From the NCBI GenBank assembly GCA_964552675.1, contig CAZKHJ010000005.1, positions 65,416-129,415 on the forward strand: a DNA stretch of 64,000 bases. The letters are read 5' to 3'. The stretch is from Sulfurimicrobium sp964552675 (GTDB lineage: Bacteria; Pseudomonadota; Gammaproteobacteria; Burkholderiales; Sulfuricellaceae). Below are positions 15,829-25,752 of this stretch, piece after piece. The first letter of the stretch is position 1. Each line of letters opens with the position of its first letter. A program made the translations under genes and the position numbers. The notes below the pieces were generated by a model that ran no database searches, was not told the DNA's origin, and was given only the letters and a program-made list of their open reading frames with translations.

Positions 15829-18702
15829 CTAGTTTCGGTCGGTTTTCGCGTCGTAGCGCAGGATGTCCGGGCGCTTGCCGTCATCCCATGGCAAGGGCTT
15901 GAGCGCGGGGAATTCCGGCCAGCTGCCTTCCTCGCCGGGCACGGCTTTCCACAGTTTGACGCGCAGGTCGAACCACGCGGCCTGGCCGGTGACCGGGTCG
16001 GAGTTGGTGAGACGGCGTTCGCCCTGCTTGGGCGGCAGCAATTCGGAAATGATGTGGTTGAGCAGGAAGCCTTTCTTCGCTTCCGAGGCGTCCGGCTTCA
16101 GGCCCCAGGCGCCGCCCTGCTTGCCGATGGCGTTCCAGGTCCAGATGGTGTTTTCCTGGCAGCCTTCCATGGTTTTCATCTGGCAGCGGATCTTGCCATT
16201 GTGCGACTCCACCCAGATCCAGTCGAAATCCTTGAGCCCCATGCGGGCAGCCTGCTTGGCGTTCATGAACATGAAGTTCTGGGCCTGGATCTGGCGCAGC
16301 CATACGTTCTGGGAATCCCAGGAGTGGTACATGAACATCGGGCGCTGGGTGATGGCGTGGAAGGGGTACGCTTCCTTGTCGGTACGCTGGCTTTCCAGCG
16401 GCTCGTACCACATCGGCAGCGGGTCGAAGTATTTGGCCAGGCGTTCGCGGTCAGTCTGGTTGTGCGGCTGCGGGCCGTCGTACAGGCCCTGTCCGGCGAG
16501 GCGGAACTTCTGCAATGGCTCGGAGTAGAGTTGCATTACGATGGGCTCGGCCTTGCCGACGAAGCCCACGTCCGCCGCCACTTCCAGGTAGTCCTTGTTG
16601 GCATAGCGCATGTATTTCATATGGTCAGGCCAGTGGTGGGCGAAGAACGACTGGTTCTCGATGTATTTTTCCCACTGGTTCGGGTTGGGTTCGCCCTTGA
16701 GCGATTTGTCGCCATCCTTGCCACGCCAGCCGGCGAGGAAACCGATGCCGGGAGAACGCTCGTAGTTGACGATAAAGTCCTTGTAGCCGGTGAACTTGCG
16801 CGAGCCGTCATTGTTGGTGAAGGCGGGGAATTTCAGGCGCGAGGCCAGTTCCACCAACACTTCCTGCCATGGCTGGACATCGCGGCCGGTTTCGACCAGC
16901 GGGTGGCGGATCGCGTCCGCGGCCGCATCGGGTTCGGAGATCGGGCGGTCGAGCAGGGAAATGGTGTCGAAGCGCTCCAGGTAGGTGGTGTCCGGCAGCA
17001 CCAGGTCGGCGAAATTCACCATTTCCGAGTGGAAGGCATCCGACACCACCAGGAACGGGATCTTGTACATCATGCCCGGCTCGTCCGGATCCAGCTCGGT
17101 CAGCATCTGCTGCACGTTCTTGGTGTTCATGGTCGAGTTCCACGCCATGTTCGACATGAACAGAATCAGTGTGTCGAGCGAGTAGGGATCGTGGTTGGTG
17201 GCATTGGTGATCACCATGTGCATCAGGCCGTGGCTCGACATCGGGCTTTCCCAGGAGTAGGCCTTGTCGATGCGCACCGGGTTGCCTTCGCCGTCGATCA
17301 CCAGGTCTTCCGGACGCGTGGGGAAACCCAGCGGCGGACGGGACAGTGCGGTGTGCGGCGCGTGGATCAGATCGAGGTTATTCTCCGGCAGCTGGTGCGG
17401 CGGAATGGGCTTCGGATAGGGCGCGCGGGCGCGGAAGTTGCCGGGGCCATCGAGGGCGCCGAGCAGGATCTGGATCATGTGGATCGCGCGGCAGGTGTGG
17501 AAGCCGTTGGAGTGCGCGGCGATGCCGCGCATGGCGTACATTGCCACCGGGCGGCCGATGACTTTGTCGTGCTTGCGGCCATAGATATCGGTCCACTCGA
17601 TGTCCAGTTCGACTGTTTCCTTGAACGCGACGTGGGCCATTTCCAGTGCCATGCGCTCGATGGCTTCTGCCGGCAGGCCGCATTCGCGCGCCACGTTGGC
17701 CGGGGCATAACGCTCGTCGAGGTAGCGTTCCGCCGTCAGCGTCATGACGGTTTTTACCTGGCGGCCGTCGGGCGCGGTGAATTCACCGAACAGGGCCGGG
17801 GCGATGTCCGCTTCGGCGCCACTGACGAAAGCCTGTTTTTCCAGATCCCATACCAGCGGGTTGTTGTCTGCATCGCGCAGGAACAGGCCGTCGCCCACCT
17901 TGCCCGGGGTTTGCACCACCAGCCAGGGAGAATTGGTGTAGCGGATCAGGAATTCGTAATCGAACAGCTCGCGCGAAAGCAGCACGTGCACGATGGACAT
18001 GGCGAGCAGGCCATCGGTGCCGGGGCGGATCGGAATCCATTCGTCGGCAATGGCGGAGTAGCCGGTACGCACCGGGTTCACCGAGACGAACTTGCCGCCG
18101 TGACGCTTGAGTTTTTCCAGGCCGATCTTGATCGGGTTGGATGAGTGGTCTTCCGCTACGCCCCACATGATGAAGTACTTGGCGTAATCCCAGTCTGGCG
18201 CGCCGAATTCCCAGAAGGAAAAGCCAATCGAATACAGCCCGGCCACCGCCATGTTGACCGAGCAGAAGCCGCCGTGCGCCGCCCAGTTGGGGGTGCCGAA
18301 CTGTTGCGCCCACAGGCCGGTGAGGGCCTGCATCTGGTCACGTCCGGTGAAGAAGGCGAGCTTGGTGGGGTCGGTCTCGCGGATACGTTTCAGACGGAAA
18401 GTCAGCAGACCCAGCGCCTGTTCCCACTCAATTTCCTCGAACTCGCCCGAGCCGCGCGGCGAACCGGCCTTGCGGATAAGCGGTTTTTTCAGCTTGGCGG
18501 CGGAATACTGCTTCATGATGCCGGCCGAGCCCTTGGCACATAGCACGCCCTGGTTGGTCGGGTGGTTGCGGTTGCCCTGGATGAAGCGCACCTTGTTTTC
18601 TTCCAGCGTGACCTTGATGCCGCAACGGCAGGCGCACATGTAGCAGGTGGTGTACTTGACATCCTGCTTGTCGTGATTCTCGAATTGAACCTGAGCGTTC
18701 AT
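15829..18702 (-). CDS. soeA: Molybdopterin sulfite dehydrogenase catalytic subunit (SoeA)
   Basis: A 957-residue member of the DMSO-reductase molybdoenzyme family. An N-terminal [4Fe-4S] site is visible as Cys20, Cys23, Cys27 and Cys55 (CYMCACRCG then GVLCAKG), followed by molybdopterin-binding domains to about 800 and a C-terminal cofactor-binding domain. No twin-arginine signal precedes it, so it stays in the cytoplasm, as known for SoeABC (direct oxidation of sulfite to sulfate) rather than exported enzymes. It heads a three-gene operon with soeB and soeC. GGAAGG precedes the ATG at 18702. The sulfite role is inferred from the SoeABC order and the sulfur genes downstream. Confidence 0.9.
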   Translation of the reverse strand: MNAQVQFENHDKQDVKYTTCYMCACRCGIKVTLEENKVRFIQGNRNHPTNQGVLCAKGSAGIMKQYSAAKLKKPLIRKAGSPRGSGEFEEIEWEQALGLLTFRLKRIRETDPTKLAFFTGRDQMQALTGLWAQQFGTPNWAAHGGFCSVNMAVAGLYSIGFSFWEFGAPDWDYAKYFIMWGVAEDHSSNPIKIGLEKLKRHGGKFVSVNPVRTGYSAIADEWIPIRPGTDGLLAMSIVHVLLSRELFDYEFLIRYTNSPWLVVQTPGKVGDGLFLRDADNNPLVWDLEKQAFVSGAEADIAPALFGEFTAPDGRQVKTVMTLTAERYLDERYAPANVARECGLPAEAIERMALEMAHVAFKETVELDIEWTDIYGRKHDKVIGRPVAMYAMRGIAAHSNGFHTCRAIHMIQILLGALDGPGNFRARAPYPKPIPPHQLPENNLDLIHAPHTALSRPPLGFPTRPEDLVIDGEGNPVRIDKAYSWESPMSSHGLMHMVITNATNHDPYSLDTLILFMSNMAWNSTMNTKNVQQMLTELDPDEPGMMYKIPFLVVSDAFHSEMVNFADLVLPDTTYLERFDTISLLDRPISEPDAAADAIRHPLVETGRDVQPWQEVLVELASRLKFPAFTNNDGSRKFTGYKDFIVNYERSPGIGFLAGWRGKDGDKSLKGEPNPNQWEKYIENQSFFAHHWPDHMKYMRYANKDYLEVAADVGFVGKAEPIVMQLYSEPLQKFRLAGQGLYDGPQPHNQTDRERLAKYFDPLPMWYEPLESQRTDKEAYPFHAITQRPMFMYHSWDSQNVWLRQIQAQNFMFMNAKQAARMGLKDFDWIWVESHNGKIRCQMKTMEGCQENTIWTWNAIGKQGGAWGLKPDASEAKKGFLLNHIISELLPPKQGERRLTNSDPVTGQAAWFDLRVKLWKAVPGEEGSWPEFPALKPLPWDDGKRPDILRYDAKTDRN

Positions 18703-19082
18703 TTAACCTTCCACGCGGTTTGGACGGCAATTCCGTCTATTAATAAAACAGGATTTTCTAATTTTCAGAATCAAATCCGGCTCATCGCCGGTCTTAGCAA
18801 CCGGGCGCAGTCTCATCCATGTTTGGGAAACCATGCAGGTCTAGATTTGAAACAAGGCGTGCGTTTGTTGCACGCAGGTATGCAGGACAGGGGAATTAAG
18901 CCAAAGTCGAGCAGAATGGTTGCAATTTATCAAGAAACTCAAGTTTTTCTCAACAGAAATTTTTTGATCTATTAATAAATAGACCTAATCTAAATATGTT
19001 GTGGTTGGCGGGCAAGACTTGTAAGTGGTCAATCTTGCCCGCCTGACAAGCGACGCTACCGGGTCCAAACCAGCACCAGGAA
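18703..19082. other. Intergenic region between soeA and ffh with several short hairpins
   Basis: No gene is supported here. It must contain the soeA promoter (minus strand) and the ffh 3' end. Visible hairpins: 18723-18737 (GACGG/CCGTC), 18788-18804 (CCGGT/ACCGG), 18857-18875 (GCGTGC/GCACGC), and 19007-19017 with 19033-19043 (11-bp perfect GGCGGGCAAGA pair). The last lies 40 bases past the ffh stop but has no T tract. The others could belong to a soeA leader. The middle (18900-18990) is AT-rich. Confidence 0.5.
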
Positions 19083-20435
19083 TCAGCGCATCCCGGGCAG
19101 CATGTTTTTCATGCCGCGCATCATTTTTGCCATTCCTCCGCCCTTGGAGAACATTTTCATCATTTTCTGGGTCTGCTCGAACTGGCTCAGCAGACGGTTC
19201 ACTTCCTGAACCTGTACCCCGGCTCCTGTGGCAATGCGACGTTTGCGCGAAGCCTTGATGAGTTCAGGTTTGTGGCGTTCCTGTGGTGTCATCGAGTTAA
19301 TAATGCCTTCCAGACGGTTGATTGCCCTGTCATCCACCTGCGCACCTGCAGCCATCTGGCCAAGTTGTCCGGGCAGCTTGTCCATCAGGGCGCCCAGCCC
19401 GCCCATCTTTTTCATCTGCTGCATCTGTTGCTTGAAATCCTCCAGGTCAAAGGATTTCCCAGACTTGAGTTTCTTCGCCAGTTTTTGCGCTTCTTCCTGG
19501 TCGACGCCGCGTTGTGCATCCTCGATCAGTGACAGCACATCGCCCATGCCGAGCACCCTTGAAGCCATGCGCTCGGGGTGGAATGCTTCCAGTCCGGCGG
19601 ATTTTTCGCCCACCCCGACAAACTTGATCGGTTTGCCGGTCACCTGCCGTACCGATAGTGCAGCGCCGCCTCGTGCATCACCGTCAAGTTTGGTCAGAAT
19701 CACGCCGGTGAGCGGCAGGGCGTCGCTAAATGCCTTGGCGGTATTTACCGCATCCTGTCCCTGCATCGCATCCACCACAAACAGGGTTTCCACCGGGTCG
19801 AGCGCAGCATGGAGGCGCTTGATTTCCTCCATCATCTCCTGGTCGATGGCCAGGCGGCCAGCGGTATCGACGATCACTACATCATGGAAATGCTTGCGTG
19901 CAAAATCGAGCGCATCAAGCGCGATTTTTTCTGGTTGCTGTCCGACCTGGGAGGGGAAAAAGTCTGTTTCCAGCTGCTGCGCCAGGGTTTTGAGCTGTTC
20001 GATTGCGGCAGGGCGGTATACGTCGCAACTGGTGAGCAGCACTTTCTTTTTCATCTGCTCGCGCAGGAGTTTTGCCAGCTTGCCGGCAGTGGTGGTTTTG
20101 CCGGCGCCCTGCAAACCTGCCAGCAGGATAATCGCAGGCGGGCGTGCCGCCAGGTTGAGGGAGGCGTTGTGCTCGCCCATCAGGCGGGTGAGTTCCTGAT
20201 ACACCACCTGCACTACCGCCTGGCCCGGTGTGAGGCTGGACAATACTTCCTGGCCGAGGGCGCGCTCCTTGACCTGAGCGATGAACTCCTTAACCACCGG
20301 CAAGGCCACGTCAGCTTCAAGCAAGGCCATGCGCACCTCGCGCATGGCGTCCTGGACGTTGGCTTCGGTCAGACGCGCCTGGCCGCGCAGGGTCTTGATT
20401 ACGCCGGAGAGGCGCTGGGAAAGGTTGTCGAACAT
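19083..20435 (-). CDS. ffh: Signal recognition particle protein Ffh (SRP54)
   Basis: A 450-residue GTPase that binds 4.5S RNA and nascent signal sequences and delivers ribosomes to FtsY. The N-terminal helical bundle is followed by the G domain (GLQGAGKTTTAGKLA P-loop, DTAGR, TKLDGDARGG) and a methionine-rich C-terminal M domain (MKKMGGLGALMDKLPG and a terminal run of Met/Gly/Lys). Length matches the family. It diverges from ypjD with 57 bases between starts, a conserved gene arrangement. Confidence 0.98.
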   Translation of the reverse strand: MFDNLSQRLSGVIKTLRGQARLTEANVQDAMREVRMALLEADVALPVVKEFIAQVKERALGQEVLSSLTPGQAVVQVVYQELTRLMGEHNASLNLAARPPAIILLAGLQGAGKTTTAGKLAKLLREQMKKKVLLTSCDVYRPAAIEQLKTLAQQLETDFFPSQVGQQPEKIALDALDFARKHFHDVVIVDTAGRLAIDQEMMEEIKRLHAALDPVETLFVVDAMQGQDAVNTAKAFSDALPLTGVILTKLDGDARGGAALSVRQVTGKPIKFVGVGEKSAGLEAFHPERMASRVLGMGDVLSLIEDAQRGVDQEEAQKLAKKLKSGKSFDLEDFKQQMQQMKKMGGLGALMDKLPGQLGQMAAGAQVDDRAINRLEGIINSMTPQERHKPELIKASRKRRIATGAGVQVQEVNRLLSQFEQTQKMMKMFSKGGGMAKMMRGMKNMLPGMR

Positions 20436-20492
20436 GTGCGTTCCTGGATGCTGATGGTGTAGAATCGGAAAGGTTGAATTTTATCCCAAACC

Positions 20493-21320
20493 ATGTCGGA
20501 TTTATTGCCTCTTTTCCATTTGCCGCTTTTCCTCGCTGCCCTGTTTTATGCCGGGCTGGGCGTGTTTTTCTGGCGCGTGCTGTGGCAGGGCGGCGTCCGC
20601 GCATTGTCTCCCATATGGGAAAAGCTGCTCATCCTGCTGCCGCTGTTGCTTCATGCAGGGGTGCTGTACCAATCCATTTTTCAGCCTGATGGACTCAAAT
20701 TCGGTACGGGGCATGCCATTTCTGCCATTGCCTGGCTGACCGTGCTGATCTACTGGCTGGCAAGCATGCGTAACAATCTGGAGGGCCTGCAAGGTTTTGT
20801 CCTGCCTTTTGCCGCCATCAGCCTGGCTGCGCCACAGCTGTTGCCTGCTACCCATACCCTGCTGCATTCCGAATCATTGCTATTCAAACTGCATCTGCAT
20901 GTCGCCATTCTGGCTTACAGCCTGTTCACCATTGCGACGCTGCACGCACTGCTGATGGCGGTGGCCGAACGAAACCTGCATTCCAGGCCGCTATCTGCCA
21001 TGCTGCAGCGTTTGCCGCCATTGCTGACCATGGAACACCTGCTGTTTCGCATTCTGTGGGCAGGATTCTTCCTGCTGACACTGACGCTGGTGAGCGGCAT
21101 GCTGTTTTCCGAACAGCTGTTCGGCCAGGTATTGCAATTCAACCACAAAGTGTTGTTTACCCTGATTTCCTGGGGAATTTATGCCGCCTTGCTGGGTGGC
21201 CGCCTGAAATATGGCTGGCGTGGACGGACCGCCATTCGCTGGACACTGAGCGGTTTCATGGTGCTGGTGCTGGCATATATTGGCAGCAAGTTCGTGCTGG
21301 AAATCCTGCTGGGGCGGTAG
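20493..21320 (+). CDS. ypjD: YpjD/CcsA-like inner membrane protein
   Basis: A 275-residue protein with about eight transmembrane helices and several conserved histidines (LHLHVAILAYS, LQFNHKVLFT) as in the CcsA/CcmF cytochrome c assembly superfamily. In Proteobacteria it is usually found divergent to ffh and next to the CorC-like gene, as here. Its exact role in haem handling is not settled. Start ATG at 20493 begins directly before the first helix. Confidence 0.85.
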   Translation: MSDLLPLFHLPLFLAALFYAGLGVFFWRVLWQGGVRALSPIWEKLLILLPLLLHAGVLYQSIFQPDGLKFGTGHAISAIAWLTVLIYWLASMRNNLEGLQGFVLPFAAISLAAPQLLPATHTLLHSESLLFKLHLHVAILAYSLFTIATLHALLMAVAERNLHSRPLSAMLQRLPPLLTMEHLLFRILWAGFFLLTLTLVSGMLFSEQLFGQVLQFNHKVLFTLISWGIYAALLGGRLKYGWRGRTAIRWTLSGFMVLVLAYIGSKFVLEILLGR

Positions 21321-21413
21321 CTGTTTTCTTGTCCGGCACAGCCCCTTTCTTGACAAAATCCCCTGTGCACCTAAAACTCGTGGTCAATCCACTGTAATCA
21401 GGACTCGAGTTCC

Positions 21414-22688
21414 TTGGACGAAATTCCTTTAGGCGTGCTGCTCGGCGCGTTGGCAGTTTTGCTTGTCGTTTCCGGTTTCTTTTCCATTTCCGAAACCAGC
21501 ATGATGGCGCTAAACCGCTATCGTCTCAAGCATCTGGTCAAGCAGGGACACCGCGGTGCAAAACTTGCTGCGTATCTGTTGGGGCAGACCGACAAACTGC
21601 TGGGTATTCTTCTGCTGGGCAACAATCTGCTCAATGCTGCTGCGGCTGCCCTGGTCACCATTATTACCATCAAGCTGTTCGGCGATGGCGAGTGGTCGCT
21701 GACTATCGGTACCCTGGTGGTGACCTTTCTGATTCTGGTGTTTAGCGAAATTACACCCAAGGTGCTGGGGGCCGCCTACCCTGAACGGATTGCGCTTCCT
21801 GCCAGCTATGTTCTTGCTCCTTTGCTCCGGCTGGCTTATCCGGTCGTCTGGTTTGTCAATCTGTTCGTCAAGCTGCTGCTCTGGATATTGCATCTCAAGC
21901 CGAACAGCGCCGAGGTACATGCGCTCAGCCCGGAGGAGTTGCGCACCCTGGTGCTGGAAGCCGGGCACTATATTCCGCAGAAACATCAAAGCATCCTGCT
22001 TAATCTGTTCAGTCTGGAAAAAGCCACCGTGGATGACGTAATGACGCCACGTAACCAGATCGAGGCCATTGACATTGATGCACCTGCAGAAGAGGTGCGT
22101 CGCCGGCTTTCCACCAGCCACCATACCCGGTTGCCGGTATATCAGGGGCAGTTGGATAACATCATTGGCCAGATCCACATGCGCAAGATGTTGCACCAGA
22201 CCCAGGCTGGTGCGCTGGATGCGGGTGCCATCCGTGAAGTGATGCGCGAGCCCTATTTTATTCCGGCAGGAACGGCGCTTTTTACTCAGTTGCAACATTT
22301 TCAGGAAACCCAGCGACGCGCGGGGCTGGTGGTGGATGAATATGGCGAACTGCTCGGTCTGGTGAGTCTGGAGGATATCCTGGAAGAAATCGTGGGGGAG
22401 TTTACTACCCATGCGCCGGCACAGGGAGGAGTTTATCGTCCCCAGGAGGATGGCGGCTGGCTGGTGGATGGCGGCAGTTTGCTGCGTGACCTGAACCGCA
22501 AGCTGGATCTGACGTTTCCGCTGAATGGACCGAAAACCCTGAACGGACTGATTCTCGAGCATCTGGAAGATATCCCGGAGGCTGGCATCAGCCTGAAAAT
22601 CGCCGGCATTACGCTTGAAATAATGCAAACCCAGGACCGCTCGGTCAAAGTGGTCAAGATTTTTCCACCCTCAGCCGCAGCTCAATAA
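21414..22688 (+). CDS. HlyC/CorC-family (CNNM/YfjD) transporter
   Basis: A 424-residue protein: N-terminal DUF21 domain with three to four helices (about 1-150), two CBS domains (about 200-330) and the C-terminal CorC_HlyC domain. Members are linked to Mg2+/Co2+ homeostasis. The start is TTG at 21414, picked because AGGA lies upstream and the family N terminus starts here (LDEIPLGVLLG); the ORF has no closer ATG before the first helix. It follows ypjD on the same strand, a conserved neighbour. Confidence 0.87.
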   Translation: MDEIPLGVLLGALAVLLVVSGFFSISETSMMALNRYRLKHLVKQGHRGAKLAAYLLGQTDKLLGILLLGNNLLNAAAAALVTIITIKLFGDGEWSLTIGTLVVTFLILVFSEITPKVLGAAYPERIALPASYVLAPLLRLAYPVVWFVNLFVKLLLWILHLKPNSAEVHALSPEELRTLVLEAGHYIPQKHQSILLNLFSLEKATVDDVMTPRNQIEAIDIDAPAEEVRRRLSTSHHTRLPVYQGQLDNIIGQIHMRKMLHQTQAGALDAGAIREVMREPYFIPAGTALFTQLQHFQETQRRAGLVVDEYGELLGLVSLEDILEEIVGEFTTHAPAQGGVYRPQEDGGWLVDGGSLLRDLNRKLDLTFPLNGPKTLNGLILEHLEDIPEAGISLKIAGITLEIMQTQDRSVKVVKIFPPSAAAQ

Positions 22689-22778
22689 ACCGGGCGTTTG
22701 CCGGCCTGATCTGCCTTTACAAAAAAACATGCAAGGGGCATCATTAAAGAATTCATGTATATCTGGAGTGCGGAATAG

Positions 22779-24509
22779 ATGGTTGCGGCGGCACCACCCA
22801 GCGGTCTGAGCGGTCTGGCACGATCCCTGGTGCAACAGGGGCTGTTGCTTGATGCTGACGCCGAGGCCATCCAGGCTCAGGCCAAGAGCTCCAATATCAG
22901 CTTTGTCTCCCAACTGGTTCTGAGCAATAAGCTCAGTGCCATGCAGGTGGCGGAGTTTGCTTCGCAGAATTTTGGATTTCCGCTCCTTGATCTTAATGCT
23001 GTTGCAGCCGATCACCTGCCCAAGGGACTGATCGATCCGGCAACCATTCAGAGTCGGCGCGTCATTGCCTTGCACCAGCGTGGCACCCATTTGTTCATTG
23101 CCACGTCCGATCCCACCAATCTGCAGACGGTCAGCGACCTTCGCTTCCAGACTAACCACACTGTGGAACAGGTGGTGGTGGAGGACGACAAACTTGGCAA
23201 ACTGATCGAGAAGGTGATCGAATCCAGCGATACCTCGCTGAAAAATCTGTCGGTCGAGGATATCGGGGATCTCGAATTTACCGATGACGAGGCGCAGGAG
23301 AAAGCGCGACAGGACGAGAGCGCCGTTGTCGAAGTCGACGATGCGCCGGTGGTCAAATATCTGCAGAAAATTCTGATGGATGCGATCAATGCCGGGGTGT
23401 CGGATATCCATTTCGAGCCTTATGAGAAGTTCTTCCGTATCCGCTACCGCCTCGACGGTAACCTGTATGAGGCAGCCCAGCCGCCACTGGCGATCAAGGA
23501 TAAAATATCCTCGCGTATCAAGGTAATTTCCAAGCTCGATATCGCCGAGCGGCGCGTGCCGCAGGATGGCCGCATGAAGCTGGTGTTGTCGAAAAATCGT
23601 GCCATTGATTTCCGTGTCAGCACCCTGCCTACGCTGTATGGTGAAAAGATCGTGATGCGTATTCTCGATCCTGCCAGTGCCACGCTGGGTATCGATGCGC
23701 TCGGGTATGACCCGGAGCAGAAGGAGGCACTGCTTAATGCGGTGCAGCGCCCTTACGGTATGGTGCTGGTGACGGGACCGACCGGTAGCGGTAAAACCGT
23801 GTCGCTCTACACCTGCCTCAATATCCTCAACAAGCCTGGCGTCAATATTTCTACCGCAGAAGACCCGGCAGAAATCAACTTGCCTGGCGTCAATCAGGTC
23901 AACGTCAACGATAAGGCCGGGCTGACTTTTGCTGCGGCGCTCAAATCCTTTCTGCGCCAGGATCCGGATGTGATCATGGTTGGTGAGATCCGCGATCTGG
24001 AAACTGCCGATATCGCCATCAAGGCGGCCCAGACCGGCCACATGGTGCTTTCCACCCTGCATACCAACGACGCACCCGGTACGCTGACCCGCCTCATGAA
24101 CATGGGCGTGGCGCCTTTCAATATCGCGTCATCGGTAATCCTGATTACCGCCCAGCGTCTGGCGCGGCGTTTGTGCAGTTGCAAAATTCCCATCGATATC
24201 CCGCGCGAGGCACTACTGCGTGCCGGTTTCAGAGAAGAGGATCTGGATGGCAGCTGGCAGCCCTATACCCACAGACCGGATGGCTGTGATCTGTGTAAAA
24301 GGAAAGGTTACAAGGGTCGGGTAGGTATCTACCAGGTCATGCCCATCACTGACGAAATGAGCCGTATCATCATGAAAAACGGCACTGCTCACGATATCTC
24401 CGATCAGGCGCGGCGTGAGGGGGTGCAGGATTTGCGCCAGGCCGGGTTGCGCAAGGTCAAGGCCGGCCTGACTTCGCTGGAAGAAATTGAAGCCGTGACC
24501 AACGAATAA
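22779..24509 (+). CDS. pilB: Type IV pilus assembly ATPase PilB
   Basis: A 576-residue GspE-family secretion ATPase. N-terminal MshEN domain, then the N2 domain and the C-terminal ATPase with Walker A GPTGSGKT (about residue 332), an Asp box, a Walker B region and His box (STLHTNDAPGTLTRL). A zinc-binding tetracysteine motif (CSC...CDLCKRKG) lies near residue 480-510. It powers pilin polymerisation at the inner membrane. It heads pilB-pilC-pilD and diverges from nothing obvious upstream. Confidence 0.96.
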   Translation: MVAAAPPSGLSGLARSLVQQGLLLDADAEAIQAQAKSSNISFVSQLVLSNKLSAMQVAEFASQNFGFPLLDLNAVAADHLPKGLIDPATIQSRRVIALHQRGTHLFIATSDPTNLQTVSDLRFQTNHTVEQVVVEDDKLGKLIEKVIESSDTSLKNLSVEDIGDLEFTDDEAQEKARQDESAVVEVDDAPVVKYLQKILMDAINAGVSDIHFEPYEKFFRIRYRLDGNLYEAAQPPLAIKDKISSRIKVISKLDIAERRVPQDGRMKLVLSKNRAIDFRVSTLPTLYGEKIVMRILDPASATLGIDALGYDPEQKEALLNAVQRPYGMVLVTGPTGSGKTVSLYTCLNILNKPGVNISTAEDPAEINLPGVNQVNVNDKAGLTFAAALKSFLRQDPDVIMVGEIRDLETADIAIKAAQTGHMVLSTLHTNDAPGTLTRLMNMGVAPFNIASSVILITAQRLARRLCSCKIPIDIPREALLRAGFREEDLDGSWQPYTHRPDGCDLCKRKGYKGRVGIYQVMPITDEMSRIIMKNGTAHDISDQARREGVQDLRQAGLRKVKAGLTSLEEIEAVTNE

Positions 24510-24528
24510 AAGAATTAAGGATCCGCAC

Positions 24529-25752
24529 ATGGCACTCGCGAAAAAAACCGTCGTGGCTGTAAAGGAATACAATTTTTCTTGGGAAGCCAAGGATAAAAAG
24601 GGAAAAGCCATTAAGGGCGATATGGTGGCCGTGAGTGAAACCATGGTCAGAAGTAATTTGCGACATCAGGGACTGATGGTCGTCAAAATCAAGAAACAAA
24701 GGAGCAAGGGTGGCGGCAAAATTACTGACAAGGATATCACCCTCTTTACCCGCCAGCTTTCCACCATGATGAAGGCCGGTGTGCCGTTGTTGCAGTCGTT
24801 TGATATTGTAGGCAAGGGCCACAGCAACCCCGCAGTACAAAAGTTGCTGCTCGATATTAAAACCGATATTTCTACCGGCAGCAGCATGAGCCAGGCATTC
24901 AAGAAATATCCGCTGTATTTTGATGCGCTGTATTGCAACCTGATCAACGCGGGTGAGCAGGCTGGTATCCTGGATACCATCCTTGATCGTCTGGCTACCT
25001 ACAAGGAAAAAATCCAGGCTATCAAAGGCAAGATCAAGTCTGCTTTGTTTTATCCGATCTCAATCATTATCGTGGCCTTTATTATTACGGCCATTATCAT
25101 GATTTTCGTGGTGCCTGCTTTCAAGGATCTTTTTACCAATTTTGGCGCTGATTTGCCAACGCCTACTTTACTTGTAATGGCGGTGTCCGATTTTTTTGTG
25201 GCTCACTGGTACCTGATTTTTGGCGGTATCGGCGGTGGTTTCTGGTTCTTCTTCTATACCTGGAAGCGTTCGCGCAAGATGCAGGAGGTGATGGATCGGT
25301 TGCTTCTCAAAATACCCGTATTCGGCCCGGTAATCGAGAAAGCTACTATTGCGCGCTGGACCCGTACTCTGGCCACCATGTTTGCCGCTGGCGTGCCACT
25401 GGTAGAAGCGATGGATTCGGTGGCGGGTGCGGCCGGCAACATCGTTTTTTACAATGCCACCAAGAAAATTCAGGGTGAGGTCAGCACCGGTACCAGCTTG
25501 ACGGTAGCAATGCAGAATACCAATCTGTTTCCCAATATGGTGCTGCAGATGGTCACTATTGGCGAGGAGTCTGGTGCGCTCGATTCCATGCTGGGAAAAG
25601 TGGCTGATTTTTATGAGGCGGAAGTGGATGACGCGGTAGATGCGCTCGCTAGTTTGATGGAGCCGATGATCATGGTGGTGCTTGGCACACTTATTGGTGG
25701 CTTGGTAATTGCCATGTACTTGCCGATTTTCAAGATGGGCCAAGTGGTTTAA
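24529..25752 (+). CDS. pilC: Type IV pilus inner-membrane platform protein PilC
   Basis: A 407-residue member of the GspF/PilC family with two homologous halves, each a cytoplasmic helical domain followed by hydrophobic helices (about residues 175-210 and 370-400), including FTRQLSTMMKAGVPLLQS and ARWTRTLATMFAAGVPLVEA, the duplicated GspF motifs. It is the scaffold that PilB rotates or pushes. It starts 20 bases after pilB and its end overlaps the open frame of pilD. Confidence 0.96.
   Translation: MALAKKTVVAVKEYNFSWEAKDKKGKAIKGDMVAVSETMVRSNLRHQGLMVVKIKKQRSKGGGKITDKDITLFTRQLSTMMKAGVPLLQSFDIVGKGHSNPAVQKLLLDIKTDISTGSSMSQAFKKYPLYFDALYCNLINAGEQAGILDTILDRLATYKEKIQAIKGKIKSALFYPISIIIVAFIITAIIMIFVVPAFKDLFTNFGADLPTPTLLVMAVSDFFVAHWYLIFGGIGGGFWFFFYTWKRSRKMQEVMDRLLLKIPVFGPVIEKATIARWTRTLATMFAAGVPLVEAMDSVAGAAGNIVFYNATKKIQGEVSTGTSLTVAMQNTNLFPNMVLQMVTIGEESGALDSMLGKVADFYEAEVDDAVDALASLMEPMIMVVLGTLIGGLVIAMYLPIFKMGQVV

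Noticed and set aside
15712..18144. Very long open frame on the plus strand opposite soeA (over 800 codons)
   Set aside because: It is antisense to a well-conserved molybdoenzyme gene. High GC in third positions leaves antisense frames open, its protein has no family pattern, and no ribosome site precedes it.
18703..19082. A molybdenum-cofactor riboswitch before soeA
   Set aside because: Only short unconnected hairpins are seen and I could not match the Moco motif architecture; it needs a covariance search.
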